Source: Latrodectus hesperus (Eukaryota; Arthropoda; Arachnida; Araneae; Theridiidae). Taken from it: DNA of 64,000 nucleotides. A program made the position numbers and the translations under genes. The notes beneath the pieces are model-generated. The model was given only the letters and a program-made list of their open reading frames with translations. It was not told where the DNA came from and did no database searches. Below are positions 50,055 to 62,540 of this stretch, piece by piece (the stretch's first letter is position 1; every line of letters begins with the position of its first letter). The stretch covers positions 2,912,714-2,976,713 of the forward strand of contig CM075852.1 of NCBI GenBank assembly GCA_037975125.1. Reading direction: 5' to 3'.

Positions 50055-50264
50055 TGTTATGAAACAAACAAACAAATAAATGACTCCAATTTCGAAACAT
50101 ACACATTTAATTAAAAAATGAACAAAATTTACAAGGAGCCATGTATGGGTTCGCGACAATCTCTCTCGCCTGCTTCGCGTACAACGAGAGTCTCTCTGAA
50201 AATCAAAACAAAACAAAAAAACATAGGATCTTAAAATCGAAAGTGCCGATGGTGAGACATTACA
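50055..50264 (-). repeat. 5' LTR
   Basis: 210 bp, TG...CA ends, matching the 3' LTR nearly base for base. The element's promoter should lie here, but no clear TATA box is visible. Confidence 0.94.
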
Positions 50265-51000
50265 CTACATATATCTTTCACAACGTCAAAGTAAAGTCAC
50301 AGATGCTTAAGGTTAGCAATAATGTCACATGTGAATACTTAAAATCCAATTTATCTAGTAATATCAAACAAAAAAAATTCGGAATAAATGATTTTTAGAA
50401 ACACTGATAAATATAATTATTTTCAATAATCATACACAGTAAAATCAATAGAAGAAAACATCAATCACATTTTTCATATTTTATAATTTTCTGTTTATTT
50501 TATCTTATTTTGCAAAGCAATATTTTATAAAACAGGCAGATAAATCTTTATTTTTATTGAGAAAACCTCCATTGTAAAAACATTTACCTTTTAAATCTAA
50601 AATGAGAATCTTTACTAAAATATTCTTCGTAGCAACTGCTCTTTTGGAAAGTATGCAAGCAAATATTTTATCAATAATATATGCTTGGAAAAATGAGCCT
50701 TTTGTATTGAATCACATGTTTAAAACATTCTCGAGTTGTTTAAATAAACAAGTTTACTTTAAATCGTTTGTCGGCGCGCTTAGGAGAGACTATTTCTGAA
50801 CGTAAACATTTCTAATTGAGTTGTATTTTTGTTGAAGCCTGAAAAATTCGTAAGCAAAATAATTATATAATGAATAGAATAATGGGAAAAAAAACACTTG
50901 TCCGTTTTCGTCGAAACACAACTGAAAGCAGTTATGATAACTTTTGAATAGCAGATATTTACTTATTTATAATATTATAAGAACTGTGCAACTTGTAAAA

Positions 51001-51002
<2 letters not shown>
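50265..51002. other. AT-rich sequence, nothing firm
   Basis: An open frame at 50602-50799 (MRIFTKIFFVATALLES start) has no matching splice sites or motif that would tie it to the receptor gene. Confidence 0.45.

Positions 51003-51090
<88 letters not shown>
51003..51090. repeat. TA microsatellite left of a MITE
   Basis: Pure (TA)n ending at the left arm of the 136-bp inverted-repeat element. Confidence 0.97.
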
Positions 51091-51560
<470 letters not shown>

Positions 51561-53197
51561 ACATTCTTTCAAAAAATCACATCACAATGTTTTCAATGCT
51601 AACCTCCATTCACGCTTGAATAGTGGTACTGATCGCTCTGGGCTTTGACTATTTATACTAAACATTACATATGACGATTACATCGCCATTTATTTGCAAC
51701 TTCTGTAACTATTTATTCAAACTGATGACTAATATTATTTAGGTATCATTTCACATTGAATATAAATTGTGTTTTTTGTCTTTTAACAATATTATTGTGG
51801 TATATATTCATTTTAAGGGCTGTAAAAATTAATTTTTATTTGTAATTATATGCATAAATATTCCATATACTTCTAAATAATTATTTTAATATTACCTATA
51901 TGAAGATGATATTTTTGTATTACCATACAATAAAAATAGGTAAAAATGTTTAATGAAATATGTTTAATTTTAATTTTAAAATGAAAATGAAAAATTACGT
52001 TTTAAGAAAAAGAATGTTCAGTTTATTATTTAACATGAATTGTTTCTGCTAATGATTGATTTCTTGAAATAATATGTAGTAACTTTTTAATTATTTGAAA
52101 CAATATTTAAAGAAATATTAGAAAGTAAAGTTGTCAAAGATTAGTAGGGATATTTCAAAGATATACCTTTAATAAAATGTGTTTTTTTCCATTAAATTTA
52201 GTCATGAAATACAACTATTACGAGTCAATAAATATAAATCCTATATTATGTATTTATCCGAAATTCCTATAGATAAATTTCCTTTTGTAGAATTCTCCAT
52301 GCATTTATTTCCTCTCACAAATACTATGACATGTTTCCGACAGAAAAGGAGTTCTTATATTCAGTTACAGGTGGTTATTTCAAGTTTTATTAATGTTTAC
52401 ATGCACTCAATAAGTGTTAATTAAAAAGAAAATAATCAAGAAATGTCATTAAAGGATGATAAAAACGAAATTGTCTATTTTCCCCCATTAATTGCTTACT
52501 TGTCAGCATTTCCTGGCCTACACACTGGTGTATCAGAACACTTTCTTCTTCATTCATGCCCATCTAATATTTACTCCAATGTCATGAACATTTTAAAAAC
52601 TATAATTGTTTGGTACAAGATAGTATTGTGTGTCCATAAAATCGAAGATACACACGTAGATTTAATTTAATTTAATTTTATTTATTTTTTACTTGAAATG
52701 AGAGAAAAATGACTCACAAACGTGAGATGCTTGATAATACAAATTTCAAAGGAAAAGAATATTTCTGGAAAACTTACTTCAATGATGGCTGTTAAAATGA
52801 GAATGTGGTATTTTCTATTATTATAAAGGAAGATTTACAAAGTGTGGATATTTGAGTTTGAAGACCATGTGCTTTTATTATCCTTAAAGTAGTTGCTCTT
52901 TCATTCCATTTGAAATCATGATTACGCCACTTTATTACAATTCTCATTGGTTTAAAATATCCATGACGTCAAATAATGTTCCATCTGGATCACACATAAT
53001 GAACTACGGCATCGTAAATCAGAAATGTCAGCGAATTTGTTGCCTGCCTTCAAATAAGGCGAAATTCACCATCTAGTGTCTGATGAGAAAAAATCCATTC
53101 ATGATTTTTACCAGTAATAAGGAAATATTTTTTAATCATAATTTTTTTCCGTTTGAAAAAGTTTTCAAAATCATGAAATTTACCTGTTGTTCTAAAC
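51561..53197. other. AT-rich sequence without supported genes
   Basis: Open frames at 52179-52424 and 52443-52670 show no motif. A slightly GC-richer part at 52890-53090 is unassigned. The last 8 bp are the left target site of a hAT element. Confidence 0.45.
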
Positions 53198-54724
53198 CAT
53201 GGGTGTCTAAACTATGACGGTTCGTAGGCCGCATGGCAAAAAAAATTTTTTTACAGGGCCGCACATACAATATTTTTTCAAAAAATTGAAATAAAAATTA
53301 ACTCTATGTGGTTTTATTAAAATTAACTTCTTTTCATTATAAATTTTTTTATTTTTAATTTGATATGTATAGGTACATATTTATTTTAAATATGTAAAAG
53401 TTTCGTTTCATTTAGTTTGGATTTCATAAAGATGGAAAAAATAATCAAATTAATGAGATGGATGAATTTGCTTTTGTCGAACAAGCGAATCGAGATCGGG
53501 TTCAATAGACGAGTTTGCAATTCTTAATGCATTTTCAAGATGTTTGTCGGTAATCTTTGTCCTATTTTTATTTTTTGTATGCTTCATTCTTGAAAATAAT
53601 TGTTCACAAATATAGGTACTACTAAAAGCTGAAGACATTAATAAAGTATGATTGTGAAAATTAGGATATTTATCGCGGGGTAGGTAATTTTTATAAAACT
53701 CCTGCAAAGAAATATTTCCAAATTTTTCTTTCAGTTGAATGTCACTTTGCAGTTCAATGCATTCCATTTGAAGATTTGAATGTAATTAATATATTTCTAG
53801 AGAAAATGGAATAGACAATATGTTGAAATATTCTTCATTTTTCGAAAATCTTGAAATCTACTTTCGAACTCTTGAATTAAATCAAATTTTAATGCAGCAT
53901 ATTTAGTGCAACTCACAGGTTTATGTGCAGCCAAAGTACTGAAATGCGTCAAATCTTTCACTTTTATTTGATTGTGTCAAAATTTCAACTTTCTTTCAAA
54001 CGCTGTTATAGTTTGGAACATATTATTAATAAATTGATTTTTTCCTTGAAGTCTGAAATATAAATCATTCAGATGCTCTGTTAAGTCTACTAAAAAACCT
54101 AAATCTGAAACCCAATTTTCGTCTTCAAATTCAGTCACAGGTTTCCCTTTTGATTCCATAAATATTTTTATTTCAGTTCTTAAATCGTAAAATCTTTTGA
54201 GCATTTTCCCTTACTGAGCCATCTTACTTCTGTATAATAAATAACATCTGCAAATTCAGTGCCCATTATCTTGAGAAACTCTTGAAATTGTCTATGATTA
54301 AGTCCTTTTGCTCTTATAAAGTTAATGGTTTTTATACAACGCTTAACACACTTTCCATTTTTAAAATTTTAACTTCTTACCTGTCATATACACTTGTTGA
54401 TTTATCTTTGTTATCGTACAATGTAGTGCAATACTGCATTGTACGAACCCTGGGAAAATTTATTGCTTCTACTCTTACACTAGGGGGGGGGGAGGAAATC
54501 TTCGGAAACGAAAAACTACATTTTCGGGCGTTTTGGCATTTTGAGTACCCATAAGAATTCAAGCCTCGGTATTCAAAGGGTTAAAGAGTTAAATTTTTAT
54601 TTCGAAATAAATATCAGCAAATCGATTATATATGAAAAAATTTCAAAATTAATTTTTTTAATAAAAATGTGTAAATTTAAATATTTTCATAATTTGCGTT
54701 TGGGCCGCACTTTAGACAAGCATG
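53198..54724 (-). mobile_element. Second hAT element, deletion derivative
   Basis: The ends CATGGGTGTCTAAAC and, reverse complemented, CATGCTTGTCTAAAG, with GGCCGC-type sequence inside both. The flanking 8-mers TTCTAAAC and TTATAAAT agree at 6 of 8. The minus-strand interior encodes parts of the same transposase family as the 37891 element but is only 1.5 kb, so the N-terminal half is lost. An unrelated-looking GC-richer insert (GGGGGGGGGAGGAAATC, near 54484) occupies the deleted side. Confidence 0.78.
53450..54300 (-). pseudogene. hAT transposase C-terminal half, GTF2IRD2-like
   Basis: Minus-strand order: a stretch ending EVRWLS-type sequence, [54 protein letters not shown], then after frame breaks ECIELQSDIQLKEKF and the dimerisation region AFSSTYICEQLFSRMKHTK with LENALRIANSS. 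The catalytic Asp-bearing N-terminal half is missing. It is a different, less decayed copy than the 39135-40915 relic in its C-terminal part. Confidence 0.87.
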
Positions 54725-54770
54725 TTATAAATGATTATTTTTCAAATATTTAGCGATATTGCTTCTAAAA

Positions 54771-55236
54771 TTGAACACGTTGAAAATAGCGCAGAAGAAA
54801 AAAGCAAAATGGAAAAGGCAAGACAAAACATCCACTTTATGGTTAGCTTAAATCGGCAAGGCCGATTTAATTTAAATTTTTATTTGTTTTTAATTGTATC
54901 GATGTCTGGAAATTTTCTCCTTGATCCTGGCAGAAATGGTGTTTTTTACCACCAACAAAATTCTTTGATGACAGATGTCTATTAAGGTATCGGGTAAGGG
55001 CAGTTGAACACGTTGAAAATAGCGCAGAAGAAAAAAGCAAAATGGAAAAGACAAGACAAAACATCCACTTTATGGTTAGCTTAAATCGGCAAGGCCGATT
55101 TAATTTTAATTTTTATTTGTTTTTAATTGTATCGATGTCTGGAAATTTTCTCCTTGATCCTGGCAGAAATGGTGTTTTTTACCACCAACAAAATTCTTTG
55201 ATGACAGATGTCCATTAAGGTATCGGGTAAGGGCAG
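54771..55236. repeat. 233-bp tandem duplication
   Basis: 54771-55003 and 55004-55236 are near-identical; visible differences include GGCAAG/GACAAG, TTTAATTTAAAT/TTTAATTTTAAT and GTCTATT/GTCCATT. The unit carries a small GGCCGATTTAA palindromic block and the start of LINE coding homology on the minus strand, so a LINE 3' region was duplicated in place. Confidence 0.93.
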
Positions 55237-55500
55237 TTTGATCTTGTCTACTACCACCTCGAATCAATGACCCGTTTGGGCTTTGACTCTGATACCATGG
55301 GTGTACCGGTGGGACCATTCAAATGTCCTTACTCTTTGCCTTATATTCAGAAAATAGCTCCATATAAGTACGAGGAGAGGCAGGCGCTGTTTCCTCACCA
55401 ACACCAACTCTAGACAGACTGTTCGCAATTTCATTTCCAACAACGTCGACGTAAGACGGAATCCACAGGACGTGGATCCTATGAGAAAAAAGAAGTTGTT
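55237..55500 (-). mobile_element. LINE ORF2 remnant (RNase H and C-terminus)
   Basis: Minus strand: near 55480-55420 GGATTCCGTCTTACGTCGAC encodes the WIPSYVDV-like RNase H block, followed by VVGNEIANSL. Then come VPPVHPWYQSQSPNG and QTALTRYLNGHLSSK, parallel to IPPVHHWYQGNRPGG and TTITRFRSGHLKS in the 26838 LINE. The coding part continues into the duplicated unit. Confidence 0.75.
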
Positions 55501-56746
55501 TTAGAGAGACCTATTTGTTTGCACCAAACGAAAAAGAGTTTTAGGATGACATCAAAAACGCACATTCCATAATACAGCTGAATATTACAACACTTCTAAA
55601 AAATATGCAGTCCTAAATAACAGTATCATGACTCGCAGAATTTATGTCTATCTACAAGAAAAAAATTAGTTTTAAGTGATTGAATATCTTTCTTTCTAAT
55701 CATTTTGTTCTAGAATCAAATATTAGTTCTTGATGTAGGATTTTTTCTGTTTCGATCAATGAATATTGATGAAAATTAACTCAAAATTCTAATATATTTA
55801 TCACTCATTAAGGGACAACTATTTTTAAAACAACAAATAAAAAATTAAAATAGATCACTGGAAATGAGTCTTAAACTGTTCTCTTGTGACTGATTAACGA
55901 GATTTTCACTAAATCTTCAGTTGTGTTGCAAATGGATTATTTATTCTTGAATGAGAGCATTTATCAATACACATATTTAAGAATTAGTAAAAAGAAGTTC
56001 GAATTTATATTTATAAGCCTGATTTGTATCAGCAGAAGATATGTGTTTATGTGGCCTTCTTTATTTGATACATATCAAACTCTGTCAGTGATTTGAAATG
56101 TTGTATCCGACAACTGTTTTTGAATTACTTATTATAAGACAATTATTTTCTATTCATCATAATATCAGTAATTTTTCTTCCATAGTCAAGACCATTTTAA
56201 CGATATCGGAGTTGTTAGAAGTACGTTTACAATCGAACAGTTTTATTATAATATTGTTCAAACCAAAAATTATTAAATAAATAGAGGAAGTTTTTTTAAA
56301 TTAATTAATTAATTATAAAATAAATTTAAATAATTAATTAGCATGTAATTAATTAGCTAAAATTATATTACGAACATAGTTGAAGTGTATTTCACTTTTC
56401 TTTCAATTTAAATACTTTTCTTATGATTCCTACTGTTCACTTTAATGTCTCTTCAACATTGATCAATTTCCCAATAATTTCAAAATTTGCTTTACAAAAG
56501 CGCTTCACTATTTTTTTGCTTTCATTTTCTTATTATATCCATTTATTATATTTCAAAAATTAAACTATTATCATAATGTTATTACAACTAATTTTTTTCT
56601 TCTACTGTTTAATGTCATACTAGTAATAACTATTAAATGAATTCCTTTTATTCATGATATCAAAAACAAATAATTTGAAACTAATCGGATTTGCAGAGTG
56701 TTACTGCTCAAATATGAAATAATATTATTGAAGCGTTGTTTTGTTT
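55501..56746. other. AT-rich sequence, nothing recognised
   Basis: No supported coding or repeat structure. A TTAATTAATTAATTA run lies near 56300-56350. Confidence 0.5.
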
Positions 56747-56755
56747 CTAATTATT

Positions 56756-57179
56756 CACGTAGTCGTGGTAGGCCATCGGCATTCCGTCCGGACGGTCTGG
56801 TCTCGATACCCAATGCCACCAAAGACCCACCGAGTGCATGTGCATTTTAAATGCTCATTCCGAGCTAGGAACGAGGAGGTCTGCTGCCGTAAAACGTAAA
56901 GCATGCTTGTTAAATTTTTTGAATCGAATGTCCTGTATTTGGTCGTTGAGCAGTTACTATGGATGTAATGGTCTGGAGAAAATTTCCTCCTCCACCAGAT
57001 CAAAGTCAAAATTGAGGGAGCGGATCCTCTGGTGGTGCCATCTATCGGAGAAGTCTTAGAGCAAAGTCGTACATTCATCTTCTTGGTGCTCTGATTAAAC
57101 GAGATACACACAACTTATGACTTAATTTCGAGCCAAAGGACAGACTTGGCTTGTCCAAGTATCATGAATAACAACAACA
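56756..57179 (+). mobile_element. SINE/non-autonomous retroelement with TSD and (AAC)n tail
   Basis: A 9-bp duplication CTAATTATT lies at 56747-56755 and 57180-57188. The 424-bp insert is GC-richer than its surroundings, begins CACGTAGTCGTGGTAGG with a B-box-like GGTCTCGATACCC at about 56798, and ends AATAACAACAACA. No coding capacity. The tail matches the LINE family tails, suggesting shared retrotransposition machinery. Confidence 0.75.
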
Positions 57180-57188
57180 CTAATTATT

Positions 57189-57910
57189 TATAGAACTTAA
57201 CAAATATAATCTACTTTCTCTTACTTAGTTATCATTTTGTCTCAGCAATTCTATTCTTTTGATCTAATATCAGTTTATTAATACGCAAAACCAAATAAAC
57301 GAAATAGAATTAATAATGTTTATTTAAATGTATACATTTTTAATATAAAAATACAAAAGTCAGTTCCTTTAAGGTATTTATATAACTTTCTGAGACACAC
57401 TCCAACATAAAAAAAAGTTTCTTACATAAATATATTTAATCTACCTAAAGAAACTCGTTTCGTCCTACATTTAGTTCTACATTTATTCCCATGGAAATTT
57501 GCTACTTCATTTATTAGTTACGACAATACAGATATTTTCAGCTGTCTAATTATCAACTTTGTCTTTTAAACTCATGAATAATTTGCTGTCACTAAGTGCC
57601 TGAGCATAACTATCCCGAAGAGATCATCAAGATGATCTTAGTCGTGTGAGGAGATGGAATCTTGAATTCAGTTGGACGAGCATTGTCGTAAAATAAAATT
57701 ATCACACCACTAAACTTCGTAATAATGTACTCATGCTATTTTAAATTCCAAAATGCACTTTATTTATGGTCCTACAATGTTTCGACATTCACTGTATATT
57801 TTGGAAATACAAATTTGTCAAAAATAAAAAGGTTGCACTTCATTTCCATTGCAAAATTGATACGACTTTGATGATCTCCTCAAAATAGTTTTGTAGTGAT
57901 TAATAAATAC
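57189..57910. other. AT-rich sequence, nothing recognised
   Basis: No supported feature. Confidence 0.5.
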
Positions 57911-58440
57911 TGTTACAAATTTTGTAAATATTTTTTTACAAACTTTGCAACGGTGGTATTTATGGCTTCTTTGGCAAGATTCTTGGCGACCACTTGGCTT
58001 GATAATTGGCGACTTGGGGAGATTTGGTAAGAAATAGATAGTTCTGGAGACTTCCACAACCTAAGCTCTAAGGCCATTATTGAGCGAGATGGCCTGGAAG
58101 CTTCCAGAAACTTGGAGAAAGACTTAGATTTTCTCGCCAAGTAAGCTATAAATACCACCGTTCCACGGACCGAGTCAGTTTCTGAGTTTTTCTAGCGGCA
58201 GTGAGAAGTTAGTGAAGACGATCAGTCTTGAATGTTAGTTTAGAGTATAGAAGTTGCTGTTTGCCTGAGATATTAGAGCTTTCTGTAATTGGAAGCTGAT
58301 TCCTGTAGTATAAGCTGTATTAGATCTGCGGAATTGTAATTTCTACTGCTGGAATTTTCTGTATTTAGTTCAATTTGCTACGAATAAAAAGCTTATAAAT
58401 TTTAAAGAGTTTATTTCATCGACTCTCAATCAAACATAAC
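57911..58440 (+). mobile_element. Probable solo LTR
   Basis: Begins TGTTACAAATTTTG, has a TATA-like CTATAAATACC at about 58149, a downstream G/C-balanced transcribed-like stretch, AATAAA at 58384, and a terminus near CAATCAAACA. TATA and poly(A) spacing suits an LTR. An inverted pair, CGGTGGTATTTATGGCT (57950) and its complement at about 58147, lies inside. No flanking duplication could be fixed, and there is no internal retroelement region. Confidence 0.45.
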
Positions 58441-60185
58441 CCCGAATCTCGGTAATTGTTAAATTTCTCTGGGAATGGATATACAAATATATAGTTTGAT
58501 GTGAAAAGTAACTTAATACACACTGAAATGTTCGTTAAGATATAGATTAGGCATTTATGCGAAGGTACTTACAAAAAAGTAAGAGTTTAAGAAAACAATT
58601 TTGTATTTTTTTAATTTAAAAATAGGATTAATTTAAAACTTGTCTCCTTTCCTTCACCTTAGTTAATTCATACATTTATTAATTCTATTTTTATACATTT
58701 TTAAGTTGTTTCCAATTTTGCGATGTAAAGTATGAAAGTAAAAAGGATAATTTATTGTGATTTAAAATACGATAAATATTTCGGTATAAAATATAACATA
58801 CAGAAAATTGAGGCTGATATAACCCCGCTGATTTTTGAGTATTTTGTACTGAACTGAGTAATGAATTTCACTAATTATATACTAATCTTGTAATTTTAAT
58901 GGAATATATAAGGGAAAATTGATACTAGAATTTAATAGTTTTTTTTTTTTTCGGAGGAGGGAGGGCTGCTATGAATGAGGCATCAAGAATTTACATACGA
59001 TCTCATTGCTCTTGCAGACGAATATAATTCTTTCACAGACAACGTATTAGTAACAAACAATATAGTAATTCAAAAATCAAATCATTAAAAACCATTAAAA
59101 AATCAATAAAATAAAAAAATATTTTATAAATATATAGGTTTCAATTTCAAAATTTTTCAAAAATTTCTTTTTATTAATTGCAAATTCCTATACTCATGAG
59201 CCTTTTCTTTTGTAGATTTTGTTAAAAGTTTTATGATTGTTTTCAACATGAAAACATTTGTTACAGTGCTTGAAATTTCTATATTAGATACTTATACTAA
59301 TTAGAGAGGTTATTTATTTTAATCTCCCATAGCTTTCTATTTTAAATTATTTTTATCTTAAAACTAGGCAGGCGGTTGTTTGAATATTTCAACGTATGAT
59401 AGCATTCGGAGAAATTGTACTCTTATTGTCTGTATTTATTATATTAATTACGACACAGAACTGAAATTTAAAACTCATAACTAATGTTTTCATAATTACA
59501 CATTATTATTAATTAATATTATTATTAAATTATTTTTTTCTTTTAATTTAGCCTATATTCGTTTAATGTAAAATTTTTATACAAATTACTATGAATTTAA
59601 TATTGAATTCATTAAGTAAAAGAAGTAGTTTTCAATACTGCTGCCATCTATTATTTAAAATTGAAATTATTAACATTTGAGAACTTGTAATTCTTTTAGA
59701 AAAATTCTTTCTATCTTGGGAAATAGAAATTGTAATCAGAATAAAAAAGAAAGATTTTTGTAAATTGTTTATTTATTAGCATAAAGTTCTTACAAATTAA
59801 AAACATTAAAAAATGTTAAATACTGTTAAGAAATGATTTTATATAGTGCTGAAATATTTTTAAAGCTCTTCTCTAATAATTGAATTTTATGTGCATTAAT
59901 TGGGAGTATCTTATGCTATCAGTGTTTCTAAGAAGTTAGTAAATGACACCATTTTATCAGAATGCCTCTCTTAATTTTTATGAAATTCCCTTCAGGCATT
60001 TTTATTAAAATACTGCAAAGAGTTTTATACTAAACCATTTATCTTAGTTACAAATTTTGATAATTTATTGAAACCTGATAATACGATTTTTAAAGATGAA
60101 TAATAAGAAAAATTAATTTTTTTCCTTAAAAGTGCTAAGAAGCTGGTTGTCATAGAGAAATTTCAAATTAATTATGATATGTGGT
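58441..60185. other. 1.7 kb AT-rich sequence without supported genes
   Basis: Nothing recognised; a poly-T/GGAGGAGGGAGGG patch at about 58941-58967. Confidence 0.5.
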
Positions 60186-60305
60186 GGCATATCCCTCTCT
60201 CCTGGCTGATAGTAACATCAAACCAAGCCCATGAATTCGAACGCCTTCAAACAATGGAGCACAGCCTTAGGGCTTAAGAACAGCTGGCATCCATTTAAAC
60301 CGAAG
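60186..60305 (-). mobile_element. LINE 3'-end scrap (minus strand)
   Basis: The reverse complement matches the outer LINE at 27840-27950 closely: TTTAAATGGATGCCAGCTGT, CTCCATTGTTTGAAGGCGTT and ATTCATGGGCTTGGTTTGATG correspond in order. No coding frame survives. Confidence 0.8.
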
Positions 60306-60336
60306 GAGGAAAAATTGAACATTATTCTCAGCAATA

Positions 60337-60360
60337 ATAGGGCGTGCTTGCGCCCTATTG
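60337..60360. repeat. Short GC-rich hairpin
   Basis: AATAGGGCG and CGCCCTATT form a 9-bp perfect stem around TGCTTG. It lies beside the LINE scrap in otherwise AT-rich DNA; it could be part of an unrecognised element end. Confidence 0.6.
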
Positions 60361-60674
60361 CTGGGGCTTCATCGCGACTCGAGATTATTATATAGTCAGT
60401 AAAAAATGTATTAAAAGGAATTCTGTTTGGTATGTAATGTATGAATGATTATGTGTTATATAATTCTATACGTAGCTTCTCAAATCAAAATAAAAAGTTA
60501 TATTCTTATTCAAACTACTGCTTAACTGCGTGAAGTAATGTTATGACGCTGAATTCAATTTGTGCCGCGAATTGATTACAATCATTTCTGAAATCAAATA
60601 ATTATTATCTTCCATGATTGCGCAAAACACAAAAATAAATTTATAACATTTTATATACGAAAACACACGCTAAC

Positions 60675-61035
60675 ACTCAGAACAGTCTTGTTATTCCTTT
60701 TTTTCGAATTCAGAAGCACAGAATAGTCTTGTTATTCTTCCTTTTTTTCGTATTCAGAAGCACAGAACAGTCTTGTTATTCTTTGTTTTTTTCGAATTAA
60801 GAAGCATCGAACAGTCTTGTTATTCTTCCTTTTTTTCGAACTAAGAAGCACTGAACAGTCTTGTTATTCTTCATTTTTTTTAATTCAAAAGCACAGAAAA
60901 GTCTTGTTGTTCTTCCTTTTTTTCGAATTCAGAAGCACAGAAAAGTCTTGTTATTCTTCCTTTTTTTCGAACTAAGAAGCACTGAACAGTCTTGTTATTC
61001 TTCCTTTTTTTTTAATTCAGAAGCACAGATCGCAG
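60675..61035. repeat. 44-bp minisatellite
   Basis: Eight units of GAACAGTCTTGTTATTCTTC plus TTTTTTTCGAATTCAGAAGCA, with spacing of 41-44 bp caused mainly by T-run length. A TTCGAATTC/TTCGAACTAA alternation between units suggests a higher-order duplication. The frame at 60861-61091 over it is a by-product. Confidence 0.92.
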
Positions 61036-62540
61036 TTCTCTTACTTCCGCCGAGAGATCTCGCGGTTGTCAAAATCATTGTAGTAGCATGAAATAAATTT
61101 AGAAACAACCTAAGAGAGCTCTACAGTAGCTCCGATAACATAATGGATAAAATAAATTATTTAACTAAATATGCATACGATGCACTAAACCAACATACTT
61201 TTACTATGAAAGGACACAAAATAAAAAGTTATAATTATAAAAATCAAAATAATTATGCATTAACTACGATATTTTTCAAAATAAAATATTTCAGAATTAG
61301 AAACTTACACAATTTCAATCAATGGTATCAACTTTTTTACTTGATATTTAAAATAAAAAATAAAACTTTTAATTTACAGAAGACTTCATTTATTGCATCT
61401 TAGATAGTTTGAATAATTACATTTTAGTTTGAAAAACTAATGTAAGACTACAGGAGCAAATTATTGAATTAACAATAATTGGAGAATTTATTTCATATTT
61501 TACGAGAAGTTAAGCAGAATTTTAGAATACTTATAATTTTGTATTAAATATCGAGTAACTGTAGAAGTTATAATCGTTATGGTACGTTTCTCAAGGATTT
61601 GTTTACATTGCTTATCTTGCATATTTTATGCATTCAGCTGGGAGGAGTTTAGTGCTATTTCGTATCCGTAGAAAAAGGAAAGAAAATGTTTTGTAAATCC
61701 TTAAACGAAATCCTATGATTGAATACCATATTCGTAAAGCCAAATATGAAAATTACAAAATATTAGTTCATAATCATTAATTCAATTCAAGTTCACATAA
61801 ATTATATTAGTGTACACAAGAATATAAATTAAAACTTATATATAGAATTATCAATAATATCCAAATTGACAAAACCAGCTTAACTTTAGAACGCCGATAA
61901 CTGTCGCCAAATAAAGATATATAAGCATAAAAAAGAGTATATGCGCAGCAATATGAAATAATTAAAGACATGCCTTGCTGTAAAATTCGGAATTTAGTGT
62001 TTTTATCTCGTAAACTAAAAGAACTGCGAAAAAATATCGAATACGAAGTTGTAAAATAGTAGATATTTAATATCAAGACAGCTTAAGCACAGGTATGCGG
62101 AGAATAAAATGAAGTAGAACGTATGTTTGTTTTCCCAGTGTATAAAAATGTTATGTCACGTAACATGTTAAAAAAAATTATTTCCTTCCACAAAATTCTG
62201 CTATTCGTTGTCCAGAGTGTGCATTTGGCACATGAAATGAAATTTATGCTCGAGAAGATATCTGCAAGCTGAGACCAGTATTATACTGCCGCTCCAGTGG
62301 CACAATGCTTAAAAATGAGTAGCAAAAAACGATTTAATTGTTCAATAAACGAAAATTAAATACAAAATGCACGAAAGCCTACACAATAGTAGCCAACTCT
62401 AATTAAACATCGTGTGGTATTTGAAATTATTGTATTTTGTATGCTATACAAATAAGTGAAGAAGCCACAAGTTCGAAATCCACTTTCCCAGTTATAAGCC
62501 CAATGTCATGGTCATGGTGAGAATTTTAAATAAAATATTA
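61036..62540. other. AT-rich sequence without supported genes
   Basis: Open frames at 61143-61403 and 61807-62076 have no motif and AT-driven composition. Confidence 0.5.

Larger units (their letters stand above)
43702..50264 (-). mobile_element. Full-length Ty3/gypsy-type LTR retrotransposon with INT-before-RT order
   Basis: Two near-identical LTRs (43702-43915 and 50055-50264) begin TG and end CA, and the element is flanked by CTAC on both sides (43698-43701 and 50265-50268). On the minus strand, from 5' to 3', come the LTR, a primer-binding site, a 1.3 kb AT-rich leader, one gag-pol ORF (48767 to 44298), a 0.38 kb 3' region with a polypurine stretch, and the LTR. Total 6563 bp. All expected parts are present and the reading frame is intact, so insertion was recent on the scale of this window. 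Confidence 0.95.

Noticed and set aside
50602..50799. Candidate further exon of receptor gene 2
   Set aside because: No IR pore, M3 or S2 motif and no phase-2 acceptor was found; composition is like neighbouring non-coding DNA.
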